DNA of 64,000 nucleotides from positions 1,860,001 through 1,924,000 of the forward strand of contig CAWUHX010000016.1 in NCBI GenBank assembly GCA_963922205.1, in the 5' to 3' direction. This stretch comes from Romanomermis culicivorax. Lineage: Eukaryota; Nematoda; Enoplea; Mermithida; Mermithidae. Within the stretch, counting starts at the first letter, position 1, and each line of letters starts with the position of its first letter. Positions 9,902 through 24,900 of the stretch are shown here, in pieces. The translations under genes and the position numbers were made by a program. The notes under the pieces are model-generated. The model was not told the origin of the DNA and ran no database searches. It was given only the letters and a program-made list of their open reading frames with translations.

Positions 9902-12900
9902 GTGAGTATTTTTCGTAGCTTTTTGCAGGTTTTTTTGTACAGACCGGATTGCAATGTGCTACTTAGGGGAAATTTGGGTTGCACAGACATGCCTGGAGGT
10001 CCGACCAGTTGGAGGGGGGGTAAATCAGAAATTTTGGGGGAGGGGGTCGAAAAAAGTCAAAATTTTTCCCAAAAAAGGCACTTTTTGCCAATTTTTTCTA
10101 ATATTTTCTAAACTGTGGGGGGCGGTCGGGTATATGGTTGGCCACCCCCCCCCCCCCAATTACAGGTATGTAAGCACAGATAAATTTTTGGTCGCTCACT
10201 CTAAAATCAATAAATTAGCTTTACCCGTATCATACCTGAAATTGGGGGGACCCCTCCCCCCCCCAACTTGGCCAACCCAGTACCCAAAATCATTAATCCC
10301 CCCCCCCCCCAACCCCCCCTTCAGTTGGGAAAAAATTTGCCAAAAGGTGTATGTTTTTTGGCTTTTTTTGGGAAAAATTTCGACTTTTTCCTACCCCCCC
10401 CCCCCCCCAACTGGTCGGAGGTCTTACAGGTATGCCCCCCCCCCCCGCCAACTAGTGAAACCTCTTACAGGTATGACTCATATCCAGAATTTTTAAAAAA
10501 AGGGGAATTTTCCAATTTTTTCCAGAATTTACTGAATAAAAAGAAGATCATTTTTGCAGTAAAGACGACTTATTTCCCAGTTAATTATGTGTACTTGGAT
10601 TAGTGGCTGAATTCTTTGTTTGATGAAAAGTATTCAAATATAATAATGTAATTTGGTAATTGTGATGTATAAGTACAATGATGTTGCTGAAAATTTTTAT
10701 GTAAAAAAATTCAGGCGGGGAATTCGGAATTCCCCCTTCCTCCTCTAAATACGGGCCTGAAAGCTAGTTTTCTTGTATTTCATTCGATTCGCGTCGGTTT
10801 TTTGGCTTTTAAAACTAATAGTTCACGTTAACTAAAACTTTTAAAACTAATAGTTCACGTTAACTAAAACATAGTTTTAAAACTAAAACTTTTAAAACTA
10901 GTAGTTCACGTTACTTTTGGGCAGATAGTCATCTTTACATTAATATGAGTTTACACTATCTTTCGTTTATAAATGCATGTTGTATATACTGCCAGCGTTG
11001 CCTATACCTACATCAGACGACCCCATATGGAGGGGTATGAGGGGGGGTATTACCCCCACCTAAAGTCCTAAAAATTGATCACAGGGTGCCTAATTTTGAG
11101 ACAAAATGCAATGTATAGTGGACGTTTAGCTACACTACCCCCGCAAATTTTCAACTTTACCCCTACCTGGAAAATCTGACTTTGGGGACCTATGACCTAC
11201 ATGCTGTATATGCCTTCAACGTTAAAAAATTTATGAAAAATTCGATAGGCCATGAAGTGTATAAGTGTCCTAGGTTCGACCGACGTGAGAGAAAGGCCCC
11301 CTCCTAAGCCCCCCCCCCCCATTAGAGGTATGGTCAGAAAATACATTAGAATAAACGTACAAGCGTAGGAAACAGTTACCGGCGGCTAGAGTTTCGAGTT
11401 TCTTCTATTAAAAGTCTTTTGGCTTACTCTTGAGAACAATGTCAATCGCTGGATCAGGGTTTTTATGGTTTTTTCTTGAGAGGCCATTTGGCTGCTAGGG
11501 TCAAAATTTTACAGGCCAATAGGAATTTCAACAAGCCAGAACTAAAAAGTTTGTAAATGAATGTGGTAGTGAAAGAACAATATTTTTTAAACAAATTTAG
11601 TCAAAAACACTCTTCAAAATCACAGTAGAAGCCCACATAACAGATCAATCATTTTGAATACATTCTCAATCACACACAGAGGGTCACAAATCAGATCAGT
11701 CATTATTCAAATCAATCATCAGGGTTTTTTCGCACAAGCCAAGTTGATCTGTAACTTGGGGAAAAATTTGGTTGCACAGATTAATTTTTAGTTGCTCACT
11801 CTAAAATTGATAAATTCGCCTAATTTCATCAAAAATGATTAAAAGTTACTTCCCTTTTGTATTTCATTCACTTCGCGTCAGTTCCTGACTTTTAAAATTT
11901 AATCTCTTAAGTTTCGGGTGAGATATCAAAAGTGTTCGGTGCCTAGCGCTGAAAAATTTTGATTTCGAGGCCTCTAAAATGTCAGAAAATGCATTTTTCA
12001 GCACATTCTACTGCAACTGCCGATCTTTTCACCATTTGATCGGCGGAAGAGGTCGAAAATTTTACCTATTTTTGATCTTATATTTCTGGACCCAGCAATT
12101 AATCAATCAAAATTATTTATCAAAAGCAATTGTTTTAACATGATCTATAACATAAAAAAGCGCGATAAGTATTTTAATTCGGACTTGAATATCTCTGGCG
12201 CTTAGCACTGAAAGAAAATTTTAGATTATGATATTCCATAGCGTTCGAAAAAATACTTTTAACATCTTTTTACTGCATGAAGCGTCTATTTTTTCAGTGA
12301 GTTCAATGTGTTTGCAATGGGGCAAACTAAAATTCAAGAATTAGGCCAGCAACAATGAATCTGAATGACTTCTTTAGATAGCAAGAACCTCTGCCATTTT
12401 CCTATGCTGAGGATGTTTTAATCATTTTCTAAATGCAAAAAGTTATGTTCACCAAAGTCAAAGATTCGAAAGCGCCGCAAAACGATTTTGTAAAAATAAT
12501 ATAGAAAAATCTTGATTTTTGTCAAATACATGGAAAAAACAATGCAAGGTCAAACATTCATCCATAACATTCTGGTTTCTGAAAGCTATAAGCATAAGCT
12601 AGGATGACATTTTCTAACCGCACAACAGAAATGATACCAAGAATCATAAATGAATTGAAATCCGGAAATTTTCGTGTTTTTTTAATTTCAAAATGCATCT
12701 CCACACAGGAAGCCCTATAGCCTAGCCAAAAAGGGGTTAGGCTCTCATTTTTACAAGCCAATTTGGCTTGTGCTCTTAAATTTTTAGGAGCCGTGGCTCC
12801 AAATTGGCCTAAAAAAACCCTGCGCTGAATCGAAGTGCTTGACGTTGGCGCGCTGTTTTGGAAAGTTATCGTCGTTAATTACAATATGCAAGTCCGTCAA

Positions 12901-15900
12901 GCTCATTATCTATTGATTAAGCACCGCTCTGATCGTTCTATTAAGGACGCTTGTGCAATCGATGGAGGCGGATTAAATTAAAAGTTACGGAACTATTTCC
13001 CCATTTTTTCAGAACTGGCATACGAATTTTTTGGAAATTTTTTATTTGATTGCGGACCCACGTTTTTGGCATTTCCTGGCGGCTTGAACCACTCGAAAAT
13101 TATGACTTCAAAAAACAATTTTCGATTGAAAGTTATATGTTCTTTGACTCTTCGCTCATTGGGGGAGTTAATGCTGTCGACCTAAAAGCCCTGGGAGGGT
13201 TATATGTGATTGGTTAAAAAACAAAATTTCACGAAACGCAATTTTAGAAAATCCACTCCAGGCAGAGCACCCCATGGGAGGGGTATGGGGGGGTATTACC
13301 CCCATCTTAGATTTGGAAATTCATTTACTACCCCCATAAAAACAGCTCACTATAGCAAAAAATTTTGGTAGACTTCATCCTCTCCCCAGTAGGTTATACT
13401 AATTCGAGAAAAATTGCAGAATGTGTGATTCTGAGGAATTACTCACTGCTCTTTTTGACACATTTACTGAGCAAATGATAATGGGAAAGTATGCAACTTC
13501 TGTGCCATATAGCGATTTTTAGGAAAGGATGGGAAGAAAAACATTATGTTCTTAAAATTCTCCCTCTTCATCTCTTCTGCATACTTTCCTGCTATGAGTT
13601 GAGACATGTGAGGTCTGTTGACGTGGATCAGGAGTGGCACTTGGTTTCAAAATCGTAGTTCATAGTCTAATGGGATTAATAATACTAAAGCCACATTCAG
13701 CATCAGGACTTTCAATTGGAAGCACTGTTCCAAGCCTAATCAGTGATGGGATAAGCCCATACTGCTGAAGATGCTGGTTGAAACAATGTTTCCAAACGTA
13801 TGTTGTGCCCGATTCTTGAAATGTGCAGGAATCAGTTGGCACAACATGTGACTATTCTGTACGTATAATTAGTGCATTAAAGTTGCATGATTGGGAGCTG
13901 GAAAATGGAGTTGAAATAGTAAATGTTTTTTGACTGTAAAAAGCATAAAGTGGGGGCATTATTCATTTTTGTAAGTTCTATGTGGTTAGAGTACTACAAC
14001 TCCCACTCCTTCGCAAAAAGTTGGGAGCAAAAAAAAAGTACACGGTATATTTCAAGTACTACCCTTCAAATTTACGATTTTACCCCTACCTAAATTTTCG
14101 ACCTTGGGGACCTCTGACTCCAGGTCATGTCATTCGTCAGAATTCTGCCAAATTAATTAATTGAAGTTAAATCCGTATAAGATAAATCGTCATTCAAAGT
14201 CAAAAATTATGCATTTTTATTGTCGGATTCGGTGAGTCATGCTGCAAAATTCCGCTCCGATATTCAAACTTTTCTCGTGGTTGATTGAAGTTGATTGATA
14301 CTAATATTTTAGGAAAGTCTCGCATGTCCCATTTGTCGCGCACGTATCAGTAGTTGGGCCAGGAATGCCGCTAGAAATCACAAACTAATTAACCAAGTCA
14401 GATGGCGCCAGATTCGGAAGTTTTTCCCCAAAGAAGTAACTAATCGCATGTCCGGTCGTTCGGACTATGGTAAGATGACCAGAAAAATTCAACGATCTTT
14501 GCCCAGGACATGCGTTTGACGAAACAGTTCCCGACGCAGCGACCACTTCTGACCTCGACACGTTGTATTCGTATTCTGAGAAGCCCATAAATGACCCAAA
14601 CCTTGACATTTTTTACATTTTTTCAGTCAAAATTGACTCAGTCCAGAAATTGGCATATATGAGTGTTTCGGCCGATATGAGCTGGCACGAACAGCTGCTC
14701 TGAGTCCAGATAATCCTGCTACTCGTTCTAGAGGCAATCGTGGATTCCATGGTATGTGATGACCATTTAGGGGAGTGCTATAGGACCCCGGCAGAAATCG
14801 GCGCCCATATAGCTAACCATTGGGCGACGGCTAGCCATATGGTATTCACAGGAATCCCCTTACTTTTGATTGGAAAATACCGAAAAATGTCACTTTTTGA
14901 ACAAAAAATAGTCAAAAATGTCAATTTCGACCATGCCATGAATACATTTTTTACAGTTTTTTAGACAAAAATTACTATTTTCTGAATAGTTTTTCGGACT
15001 TTCTTGGTGACGAAATTTTCCTTTCCTTTAGAGACCCCTCTCCCTAAAATTTTGGGAATCAGGGACTCCCGGCACTGAATAAGTTATGCTCCCCCGGACC
15101 TCAGGGCTCCGTTACATGCATGGTGATGACCCCACGTGCAACGTCCTTGGACTTTCCATCGAGGGGGTGGGGAGTGAGTTCGCAAAAAGACAGAAAAGCT
15201 CCGCAAGCATGTTTTTTCATACAAAATATTCATAAAAATCAAAAAACTGTCTATGAAAACGTTTAGGGGGTGTTTGCCGATTTTTTTCGGTCTAGGGGGT
15301 TTCCAGGGTCTCAGGTAGGAGGGTTTACACCCTACGCTCCATGCATACATGTAACGCAGCCCCGAGGTCTGGGAGGGTTGGACGACTTTTCTTGGGCCGG
15401 GGGTCAGTAATTCCCACAATTTTGGGGGGAGGGGTCTCTCAAGGAAAAAAATCGTTTTTTCCGTGAAAAAAGTCCCAAAAATAGTTCAAAAAATTGTAAT
15501 TTTTTTCTGAAGAGACCGAAAAAGGGTGTTCATGGTGCCAAGCGACCAGAAAATTCACATTTTTGACCTTTTTTTGTTCAAAATTTTTTTTTTTGTTTTC
15601 ATTAAAAAATTGACATTTTTCATTTTTTGTTTTCATTAAAAAATTGACATTTTTCAGTATCTTTCTGACCAAAAGTATGCGGGTTCCTACGGCTACCATA
15701 TGGCTAGCCATATGATTGGAAAATTCTGGGGTGCGATCGCCCAATGGCTAGCCAATAATCGACGACTTCTGTGGGGATTCCCATAGCACTCCCCCCTCCC
15801 CCAATCACATGTATGCCTCGATGTGCATGTATTGTGATGACCCTTGGTTAGGGGCTCTCATATCGCCTCACACTCCAATAACGTCATGCCTAGTGCCCAC

Positions 15901-18900
15901 CCTCTTTTTACAATATTTCAAGCATTTATACTCTGTTTAAAACCCGTTATATGACGCATAACCTGTACTTCATGTCATATCTGGGCAAACTTCGTTGGTT
16001 CATCACCAGAAAGCCAAAAAACCTAGTTGGTTCGTATAGTGCGTTACTGGCTGATTGATTCCTTCAAGAATGCCTTGGTTGTTCAGTTGCTTCCTTGCAT
16101 TTTTAATATCATAATTAGTTCAGTACTTTTTTTTGTTGGTATTTTTTGATTTTCTCTTTTCATTCACTGGTTCACTGTTTGTTTGGTTGCTTTACAAGCA
16201 TTTGGTATGGTTGCATCCAGATGCATGTGTTACCCAAGTCTACCCCATGTAACAATTGAAAATGTTGTTAGTTTCATCAATAGAGAAGTTTCATCTAACG
16301 TGATTAACTGGACCATGTTCAAAAACGACTAATTTTGACTTCGACTCCATTTCTTATTCAGATTTAAATCAGAGCATAATTATTATTATCTGCTTCCTGA
16401 TCTCTGCATAGGATTAATACGCCGTTTGTAATTTTCTTATTTTCAAGAGTCCGTCGCCGTTCCACCTGTCCACGAGGTAAATCATATCTTAGCCGCGCCA
16501 GGTGAAATAAAACAAGAATATGAAGATCAAATCAGGAGATTTACGGAACAATTAAACTTAGAACGTGAACAAGAGGAGGCTGCAAGTCGGGCATTTATTG
16601 AAAAATTGCAAGTAAAATTACAAATCGATTTTTCATATAATTAGCCTCGTTCGTTACCAAAGAAATGAAAAATAGGTTTCTTAGTGTGTGCAGTGCAGTC
16701 AGAAAATTTAACAATATCGCCACCTTAGAACGACTGAAAATCTTTCCGCACTTAATTTCCTTTATTCAAAGAATGAATCCCAGTATCACCCAGATCAGGG
16801 TCATGCACAAGAGAGGGGGCGAGGGCGGCCGCCCCCCTCCCCTTTGAGGCAGCATGCAAACAGTATATCGCGTAAAATCAACATTTTCTGGGGCTATACA
16901 GTAAAAAAAATTTAGTCCGCCCCCATGAAAAAATCCTGCGCACGACCCTTTTCTACTTAATTTCACCCAATAAAAAATAAACTTATAATAGAAAAAACAA
17001 ATCGCCTTTTTTATCAATTAGAGAGTTCTGCAGTTTTTCGCCTTAATTGCATATATGCGCATAGGGGGTAACCCCCCGAAATGCTTGCAGGATACCTTGA
17101 TGAGAACCAAAAAGTTTTCAATCTATGATATTCTTTTGCTATAACTTTACCTTGATCGGTTTTCACTTATCAGGCTTTCGAAGCTGCAAGACTGCAAGTT
17201 GAAGAGAACGATTCATACATCGCCCATCACTTAGGAGTAAGTTTATAATTATTGAATTAATGTAATTGAAAAAAGTACCCGTATCAAATCAAATTTTCCC
17301 TGTTTAGCATCTCTGCGAAACAGATCAAGACGTTGGAGTAAGTACGGATGTGCTTGTAGATCAGCTTCGGCAAAAAATGAATAAAGATGCGGATGTTTTC
17401 ACAGGTTGACTTTTCGTCTTCTATGCTCTCCCGTTTTCGCAAATGATGATCCGTTAAAATTTTGTCTCATAGTTTACGATCAAATTGCTGCCGAAATAGC
17501 GCCTCCAAATCAGTCTGGAGCAACAACATCGTCATCTATTCCGGATTCGGCTTTGTTTACAGCAACTTCAAAGTGAGTCTCTTTCTGTTGATTGGATTTG
17601 TAAAGTTCTATAAAGTTTCAACGCCAATAATATAGATCAAGAAATTCAGAAATGAAGCTATTATCGGGATTGCCCAAAATTTATGATTCTTCTCTTTCAT
17701 ATATTGAATTCGAAGTTTTCTTAGCATTCAAACGGTAAATTCTACCGCGGTCAGTCGATACCAAATCGCTGGTGATACTTTCGAATTTGCTTCACAGCGC
17801 CCGCAAGTTGTCACAGTAGGGACCCAAACTCCCGCGCAAATTGCAACCCAGGCAGAATCACAGGATTGTTCGTCATTGATAACTTCTTTAAATCGCTCGT
17901 CCTCTTTTCGAGATAAAGTCGACGCGCAGACGATCACAGAACCACCTATGGCTACAATCTGGACGATGTCCCATGATCTTCGAAGCTCTAATCAACCGAA
18001 TGTGACTGGCTGGGTGGGATCAACGGCATGTTCGTGCTCATCGTGCCTGCCGGAAAATTCCAGGTGTTGAAAGGAACTTCCTCATTTTTACTATCTTTCC
18101 TCAACTTTTTGAAACAGTTATACTCTTTTTCCTTTTCTATCATCATTTACCGCCTTTTTATCTCTTGTTGATGCTTCCATTCGAATTTACAATAGCGGAT
18201 AGACATCCCCCATTTTTGAAATTCCGGGGTAAAATCCTAATTTTTATTGTGCAGTGCCCGTGACTCTTTTCGGTCGCAATTTCACGTCGCATGGGGTGTA
18301 ATTCCGTGGTTCCAACCCCCATAAAATATGCTGCTACAAGTTCCATTTTTCGTTCTTTTCTCTATGAATAAGCAAATTACGCTACGAGGAATGTACATTT
18401 CATTCTAAAAGTAATCAAGTTTTACCGATTGACATGCACGTAAAATTTCGCCGCATTTATACTTCACGGCAGTGTTTTTTTTGTACAAGCCTCTTTGTAC
18501 CAGTACAAAGATTGGCCAAAAACTATGTACGAAAAAAATTTTGTTTGTACAATTAAAAAATTACGATCTTTCGTGTATTTCCGCACAAATATTCTTCCTG
18601 GTAGCACTCCTACCTCTAATTGATGGGGTTGGGGGACCCCCCAGACATGAAAAAATTGGTAAAAAAGTACCTTTTTGGGAAAAATTCCGACTTTTTTCGA
18701 TCCCCTCTCCCAAAATTTCGGGTTTACTTGCCCCCCCCCCCCCCCCCCAACTGGTCGGACCTCTTACAGGTACGGTAGCACTCTAGTTCATGTCCGTCAT
18801 GATCATTATACAAATTGAGAAAATATACTCATACTCTCATAAATCTGAAAAACTTAGGTTGGACCTGAAATTTCTGAAAATTACTTCCATGATGCTTTTA

Positions 18901-21900
18901 AATCCAAACTCGACGTAAGGTTTAAAATTATAGTTACAAAAAAGAACCCCCTCCTCCGCCAAAAAAATTTATGGATCCGCCACTGCATCTAGCGGAACTA
19001 AACACAATCTTCGGTCACTAATAAGTAACGAATGACACAAGCTTGCAATCGAAAAGCAATCAGAGTTCCCCAGATGCTTTCTGCAGGCTAACACAAAATA
19101 CTAGTAACACTCACTGCAACAATTTCTGGAAAGACCAGTGACCAGGGGTTTTTTTATATGACCCATTTGTACATGTACAAACGACAGCCAATATTTCATT
19201 TGTACATAGAAAAAAATACCTAGGTATAAAAAAGTAACCTGTGTTTTTCTATGTCATGGCCAAAGACTAATAACCAAATAAGTGTAATTTTCAAATTTTA
19301 TTTAAACTACAAAAAAATTCATTAAAATTTGGCCAAAAATTGAAATTTTCGAGTTTCAAGTCCAATTTACAAGCATTGTGGAACAATTTATCTAGAAAAC
19401 TATCCAATAGCATAATTAATTTGCATTAGATGATAAACCGATGGTTAAGTCCTCCATGATGACAAGTGAAAGCCCAAAAAAGATGTTAATCTTTCCGGCG
19501 CCGGAAAATTCGTGTATTGACATTCGGCGACGCTGGGAAATCAATTTTCCAAACATTTATTTCAAGAACTAGATTCGAATTTTGTGTTCAAAAGTCGTAA
19601 TTTGTAGAATTTTATTATTTGAAAAATTTTTAAACCAGTAATTTATTCGTTAGCTCATGAACTCGGCCGAAAAGATATGGGTGGAAGAGTAGAAATATCC
19701 GAAAACTACTTCCATGAAGCTTCTGAATTGATTTTACATTAAGAAAGGTATAATCGCTTCAAAAAGTTTGCATTGATCTTTCTCAAGAAATGTTATGATG
19801 AAAAACTGCAAATCTTCATTAAATACCAAGATAAAATATTGAAGATTACCACTTAAAACATGAGATAATACGTTTGAGATGATAAAAACTATTATACATT
19901 GAATGATTGGTGAAGGTAGACATTCTGAAAGTTGCGTCTGAGCTAGGTAATACATAATAATGATTATTAAAGTTATAATCGGCGCGAAGCGCCGGAAAAT
20001 TTTGAGATTATGAACTTCTGAAGTGCACCAAAATGCATATTTTCTGTACCTTATCCCCAAAATTTTCTTCCCTAAATGGGAAAGAGCCGTTTGTACATGT
20101 ACAAATGACTACCTCAATTTTGTAGTAATTTTGCGCCCCCTTTCGCTTAATGCAGAAGTAATAATAAATTAATAATAAAAATAATAATACAAATGTTATG
20201 TAAATAGGTCAGTGCTGTCAGCTACTCGGCATTGCCCAATTCACCAAGTTTGCATAACTGTCGATTGATTGCTACCATGAGTACACCCCCAACAAATGCA
20301 CCAATTTGTATTTTCCATACGTGACCACCAACATTTTTTCCCTTTTCCAGAAATTTTTTCTCCAGAAAGCACGATTTGTAGAAAAATAGTTCATTGAAAA
20401 AAAATTATAAAATAAAATCTGGCGCGAAGCGCTGGAAAATTTTACTGTGTTTTCTGATACCAGAGCCTGGAGAATCGTTTTCTGACCAGATAATGTCGAT
20501 AAAATCTCTTTGTACAAAGATTACCAAAAAAATCTTTGTACGGAGCCAAAAATGTTTGCCTCGTACAAAAAAAACACTGCTCCACGGCCACGGTCATGGC
20601 AGCCGTGATCTGTCACAATTCAACGCGCGTGACGTGCAACCAATCATATTCAACGTCAGTTTTTCCTAGCGCAGTCTGACTGATCACGGCCGCTGTGGCT
20701 GTGTCGTGAAATATAAATGTGGCTTTTGCCCAAAATCAACTACGCAGAACATTTTCAAAATTGTGGACATACAACGGATTATTTTTTTCCACTCTTATAA
20801 ATCGACTACCAAGTAGCAATAATTTTTTAAAAAATAGAGTACCCCTTGACTCATTTTTTCGAATTTACTGTTCACAATAAGCTGTTTTTCACCGACATTT
20901 GACCAGTGACCACCAAGTCATTCTTAGCGTGGTATTAAATAAATTTCCAAATCTAAAGCCGGTATAATATCCCAAATCCTCCTACATCTACTACGGGGTA
21001 TTCTGGTAGCACAAATCATCAAAGTCGCATTATCGAGTTTGATATTTGCATGATTAGATCATGCAAATATCTTTAAAATAAGTGGGAAAGTCCTATTGGT
21101 TCATCTAGCGCCAACCAGAGTTAAAGATATAGTTGATTTCCGTACAATCTGCATGGTTGTCATGCGAAATTGGTGTTGAGAACATGAACCCAAGTAAGAA
21201 GTGAGATGCAATGATCAAACTGCTCTCTAATCGTATTTTGGTGTCTTATTAGCTTTTTTTGATGTCAAACAAAAGAATTTAGTTTGGACTTTCATATTAA
21301 TAGAACAAAAATTTTCACTTTGTTATCGATTAACATTGAATTATTCAGTGGAATCATTCCTTACATAAATCTTGTTCTTATTCTGGAAACGCAACTATCT
21401 GGTAGGCGAAGTTTCTTCATTTTGTACCGATTTGTAGCCAATTCGACTTATGATAATTTTGATATTTTTCCAAATTTTAGAGCGTTTTACGCTTTATACA
21501 ACTTTAAATATCAAAAGTTTTAGTAACCTGACTGATTGGGTCTGTCGAGTCACAGCTTCATTTTATCACGCTTATAACGGAAACGGTCATGAAAGTTCTT
21601 GTGGTCCAAAATTCCTCAAAATTAGTATTTATGGTGCGGAGCGCCGAAGAAATTGGAAGCTTTCGAACAGTTTTATTTGAAAATGACTATTTTCTACCAG
21701 AAATTGAAAATTTAGAAGCTTTTTCCATTTCAAAGAATTGGTATTCTTCAGCTCTGCTATAGGATAGCCTTAAGATTGGCAAATCTTGGGTTCCGTCGTA
21801 TGGCTGGGCTAGTCATATGGCCGACGATTTATATAAGAATGATTCCAGTGGCATTTCTCGCACCCCAATTACATTACATGATTTGAAGCTTTGCTATCAA

Positions 21901-24900
21901 AGCGAATTATTTTGTGCAATTCTATCTTGAAGTTCGCCTGAACCGATTTAGGCAACATTCTATATGTCCATCTGGCACCAGTCAGTCCAGAAAGTTGGTT
22001 GATTCCCAAATAGTTTTCGTGATTTCCGAGAAAAATCAGGGTAGGAAAGCGGATGTTATTATATACATTTGTCTCACAGAAAATAGACACAATGCAATCA
22101 ATAATGATTTTTCGGCTTATTTCAGAAGTCTAAACACTTTCTAGAAGATTTTTAGAAAAAAATCAGTACCGGTATCAAACTGTACAAGATAATATTCATT
22201 TTTTGTGTGCTTTTATGGAATTCCGGGGCAGACAATATAACATATTAACATATACGTCACTACTTCATGTATATCACATCGAAAAAATTTTAAGGCTTTT
22301 TTTCTTTTCATTTCATGCCAACTATGATACTGCATTGATTGATAGGGTAGAAAGTGTTTGATTATTGTAGAAAAAAATTAACTTTTCAAGATAACTATTA
22401 AGTATGAGGAAACTCATTCTTTTACCGAAGAAACTGCATTGCATACATGAACTTCTATCGATTCATCTGCAGGGGTTTTTTAGCATGATGCTAATCGAAC
22501 CATAGTGAAGGACTGTGGCCCGAATCTGAATTCGCTTCAGCTCTAACTTCTTGGACACTACTTAGGTAGCTGAAGTTGAGGCAAATCAGTAATAATGAAT
22601 AACGAATATAATTGTACATTTTCTGGAAAAATCAATTGAAGTTGAAATGCAATTCTGGATGCAATGAAAACTTTTAAACTTTTATCAAAATAGAACGTGA
22701 ATTTAGCAATTCCTAAAAGTATTACTGTCAAACTAGCTACTGAATATTTACTTGTCATATTCTAAACTTCAATTTTATTATAAATCGAGCTTGTAGCCCG
22801 AGGCCGTGGCTTGGAACAACCCTACTTTAAAGAACACTGAATGGATTTTTACATGAATGATTTTAGTCGCTGTTGAATATCCTTTCTGGTTTCTCTAATG
22901 TAGTACTTTTAAGTTTATTCATTTCCTTAGTCGTATGATCAACGAAACTTTTGCTTTTTTCAAGATGTAGTGTTAATTCTACTACCAATAACGCTCAAAA
23001 TACACAAAACCGCGAAATCGTGAACAATGAAAATGATACTCCCTCCGACGATAGTGACAACGAAGATTCTATCGCACAACGGACCCGTTCACGGAGTCAA
23101 CATTCCTCATTATTGTCGTCGACGAATAGAACATCAACGACGGAATCGTCTACGACTATTACGGCAGCAACGACTTCAGCGACGACATCAAGACCGACAA
23201 GAAGAAACGTACGTTTCAATAATACCGAAGATTACAACGACGATCGACACGATCGACGATATCGCTTACGGAATAGACGCTCTCGAAACGCCGGCAGTCG
23301 GTCATCGCGCTCTTCTAGCGTCGTTAGTTCATCGGCGGGGTCAAGAAGACGAACGAGAAGCATGTCAAGGTGAACGCTTGAGTTATATTAATTTTTGTCC
23401 TTTAATGTTATCAAGGAAAAACTTGGATAGTTTTAAATGTCGAAGTTTCTCATATCTCTCTTTCCAACTTTCAGATACATGTATGCCAAATCGGATTTAG
23501 TTTCTTTAAACGTACAGCTAAATATAAAGAACGTTTCTATGAAATATTTCTTCTGTTGATTACAAACAAAATTGTGTACACAGGTCAAAAATTTTGTATT
23601 TTTTCACGAATTCGAAGGTTTCTGTCAAGTTTACGAGCAGTTTGGAATAAGATTTAAAATATTCAATATATTAAGAAATGATATTCGGAATAAAAAACAA
23701 ATGTCTATGCAGACTGGTTTTGCCATTCAAATGATGGCAAATTCAAATTATGGTAAATATTCATATATGTTATATAATAGTGTGTACTATGGCATTTGGA
23801 TAGTATTGAATCATAAAATTTTCTTGTCTTATTCCATTAACACAAAATCAGCGTACAAGACGGGGTAATACTTGAAATGAAAAAATGTAAAGGCCAATTT
23901 TGTCCGCTCTTTTCTGGTACAAACGAAAATCTGGGTGTCGAGTACTAAAAAGGTGTCATTCGGTGGACCTAAATCATGTTTTTTTAGTCATTTTAGGGGC
24001 CTGGGCCTCGAAAAGTTCGGAAACGGCTCCTAAAATTTTAGGTCTAGGAGCCATTTTGGCTCCTAAAATTTTGACTTATTCATTTATACTATAATAGTTA
24101 TTTTCATTCAATTTCAGATTTAAAGTAGGTGTTTTACAGGCTCTAAAATCATAAAACATCGAAAGTTTTCCGGCGCTTCGCGCCGGATCTCATTATATGA
24201 GGCTGTCCACCATACCTGGAAAACCTGGAAAAGTCAGGGAATTTCAGAATGCACCTGGAAAACCTGGAAAAGTCAGGGAATTTCAAAATATTTCAACAGT
24301 TTTCGAGCATCTTGAATTACACCGTTTTCAAAGACTTTCCTCAAACTTTAATCTGTTTTCTGATAATTAATCGAAACTACTAAATCGGCATAGTCTTTTT
24401 AGCATTTTACAAGCCATGGCTTGTTGGACTGACAAAATGGCTTGTAGAATTTTAGTCCAACAAGCGAAAATGGCTTGTCAAAATTTTTTGAGTCATGTGT
24501 TTGATCATATCGGATACAGAAAAGATGCATGTTGGTGCATTTTAGAAGGTCATAATCTCAAAATTTTCTGGCACGTCGCGCCGGTTATAACCTAAATATG
24601 CATTATTATTCATTTCCTAGCTCAGGCACTGCTTCTAACATGTCTACCTTCATTTATCATTTAATCTTTAATAGTTTTAATCATCTTAAACGTATCATCT
24701 CATGTTTTAATTGGTAATCTTCAATATTTCATCTTGATATTTAATGAAGATTCACATTTTTTCTTTGACATATTTTTTGAGAAAAATCAATACGTCAAGT
24801 CTGTAAACTTTTGAAGCGATTATTCCTTTCTTAATGTAAACAGGGTTCATACACAACCTGGAAAACCTGGAAAACACAGGGAATTTTTTTTCAGGTCTGG

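Larger units (their letters stand above)
18447..20730. mobile_element. GC-rich palindromic MITE split by a hAT insertion
   Basis: The left end (CGCCGCATTTATACTTCACGG, 18450-18469) and the right part (20581-20730, ending GTGAAATATAAATGTGGC) are the two sides of the same MITE found intact at 58362-58536. Between them sits the element 18470-20580. The intact relative has GGCCACGG / CCGTGGCC blocks in both arms. Confidence 0.75.
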
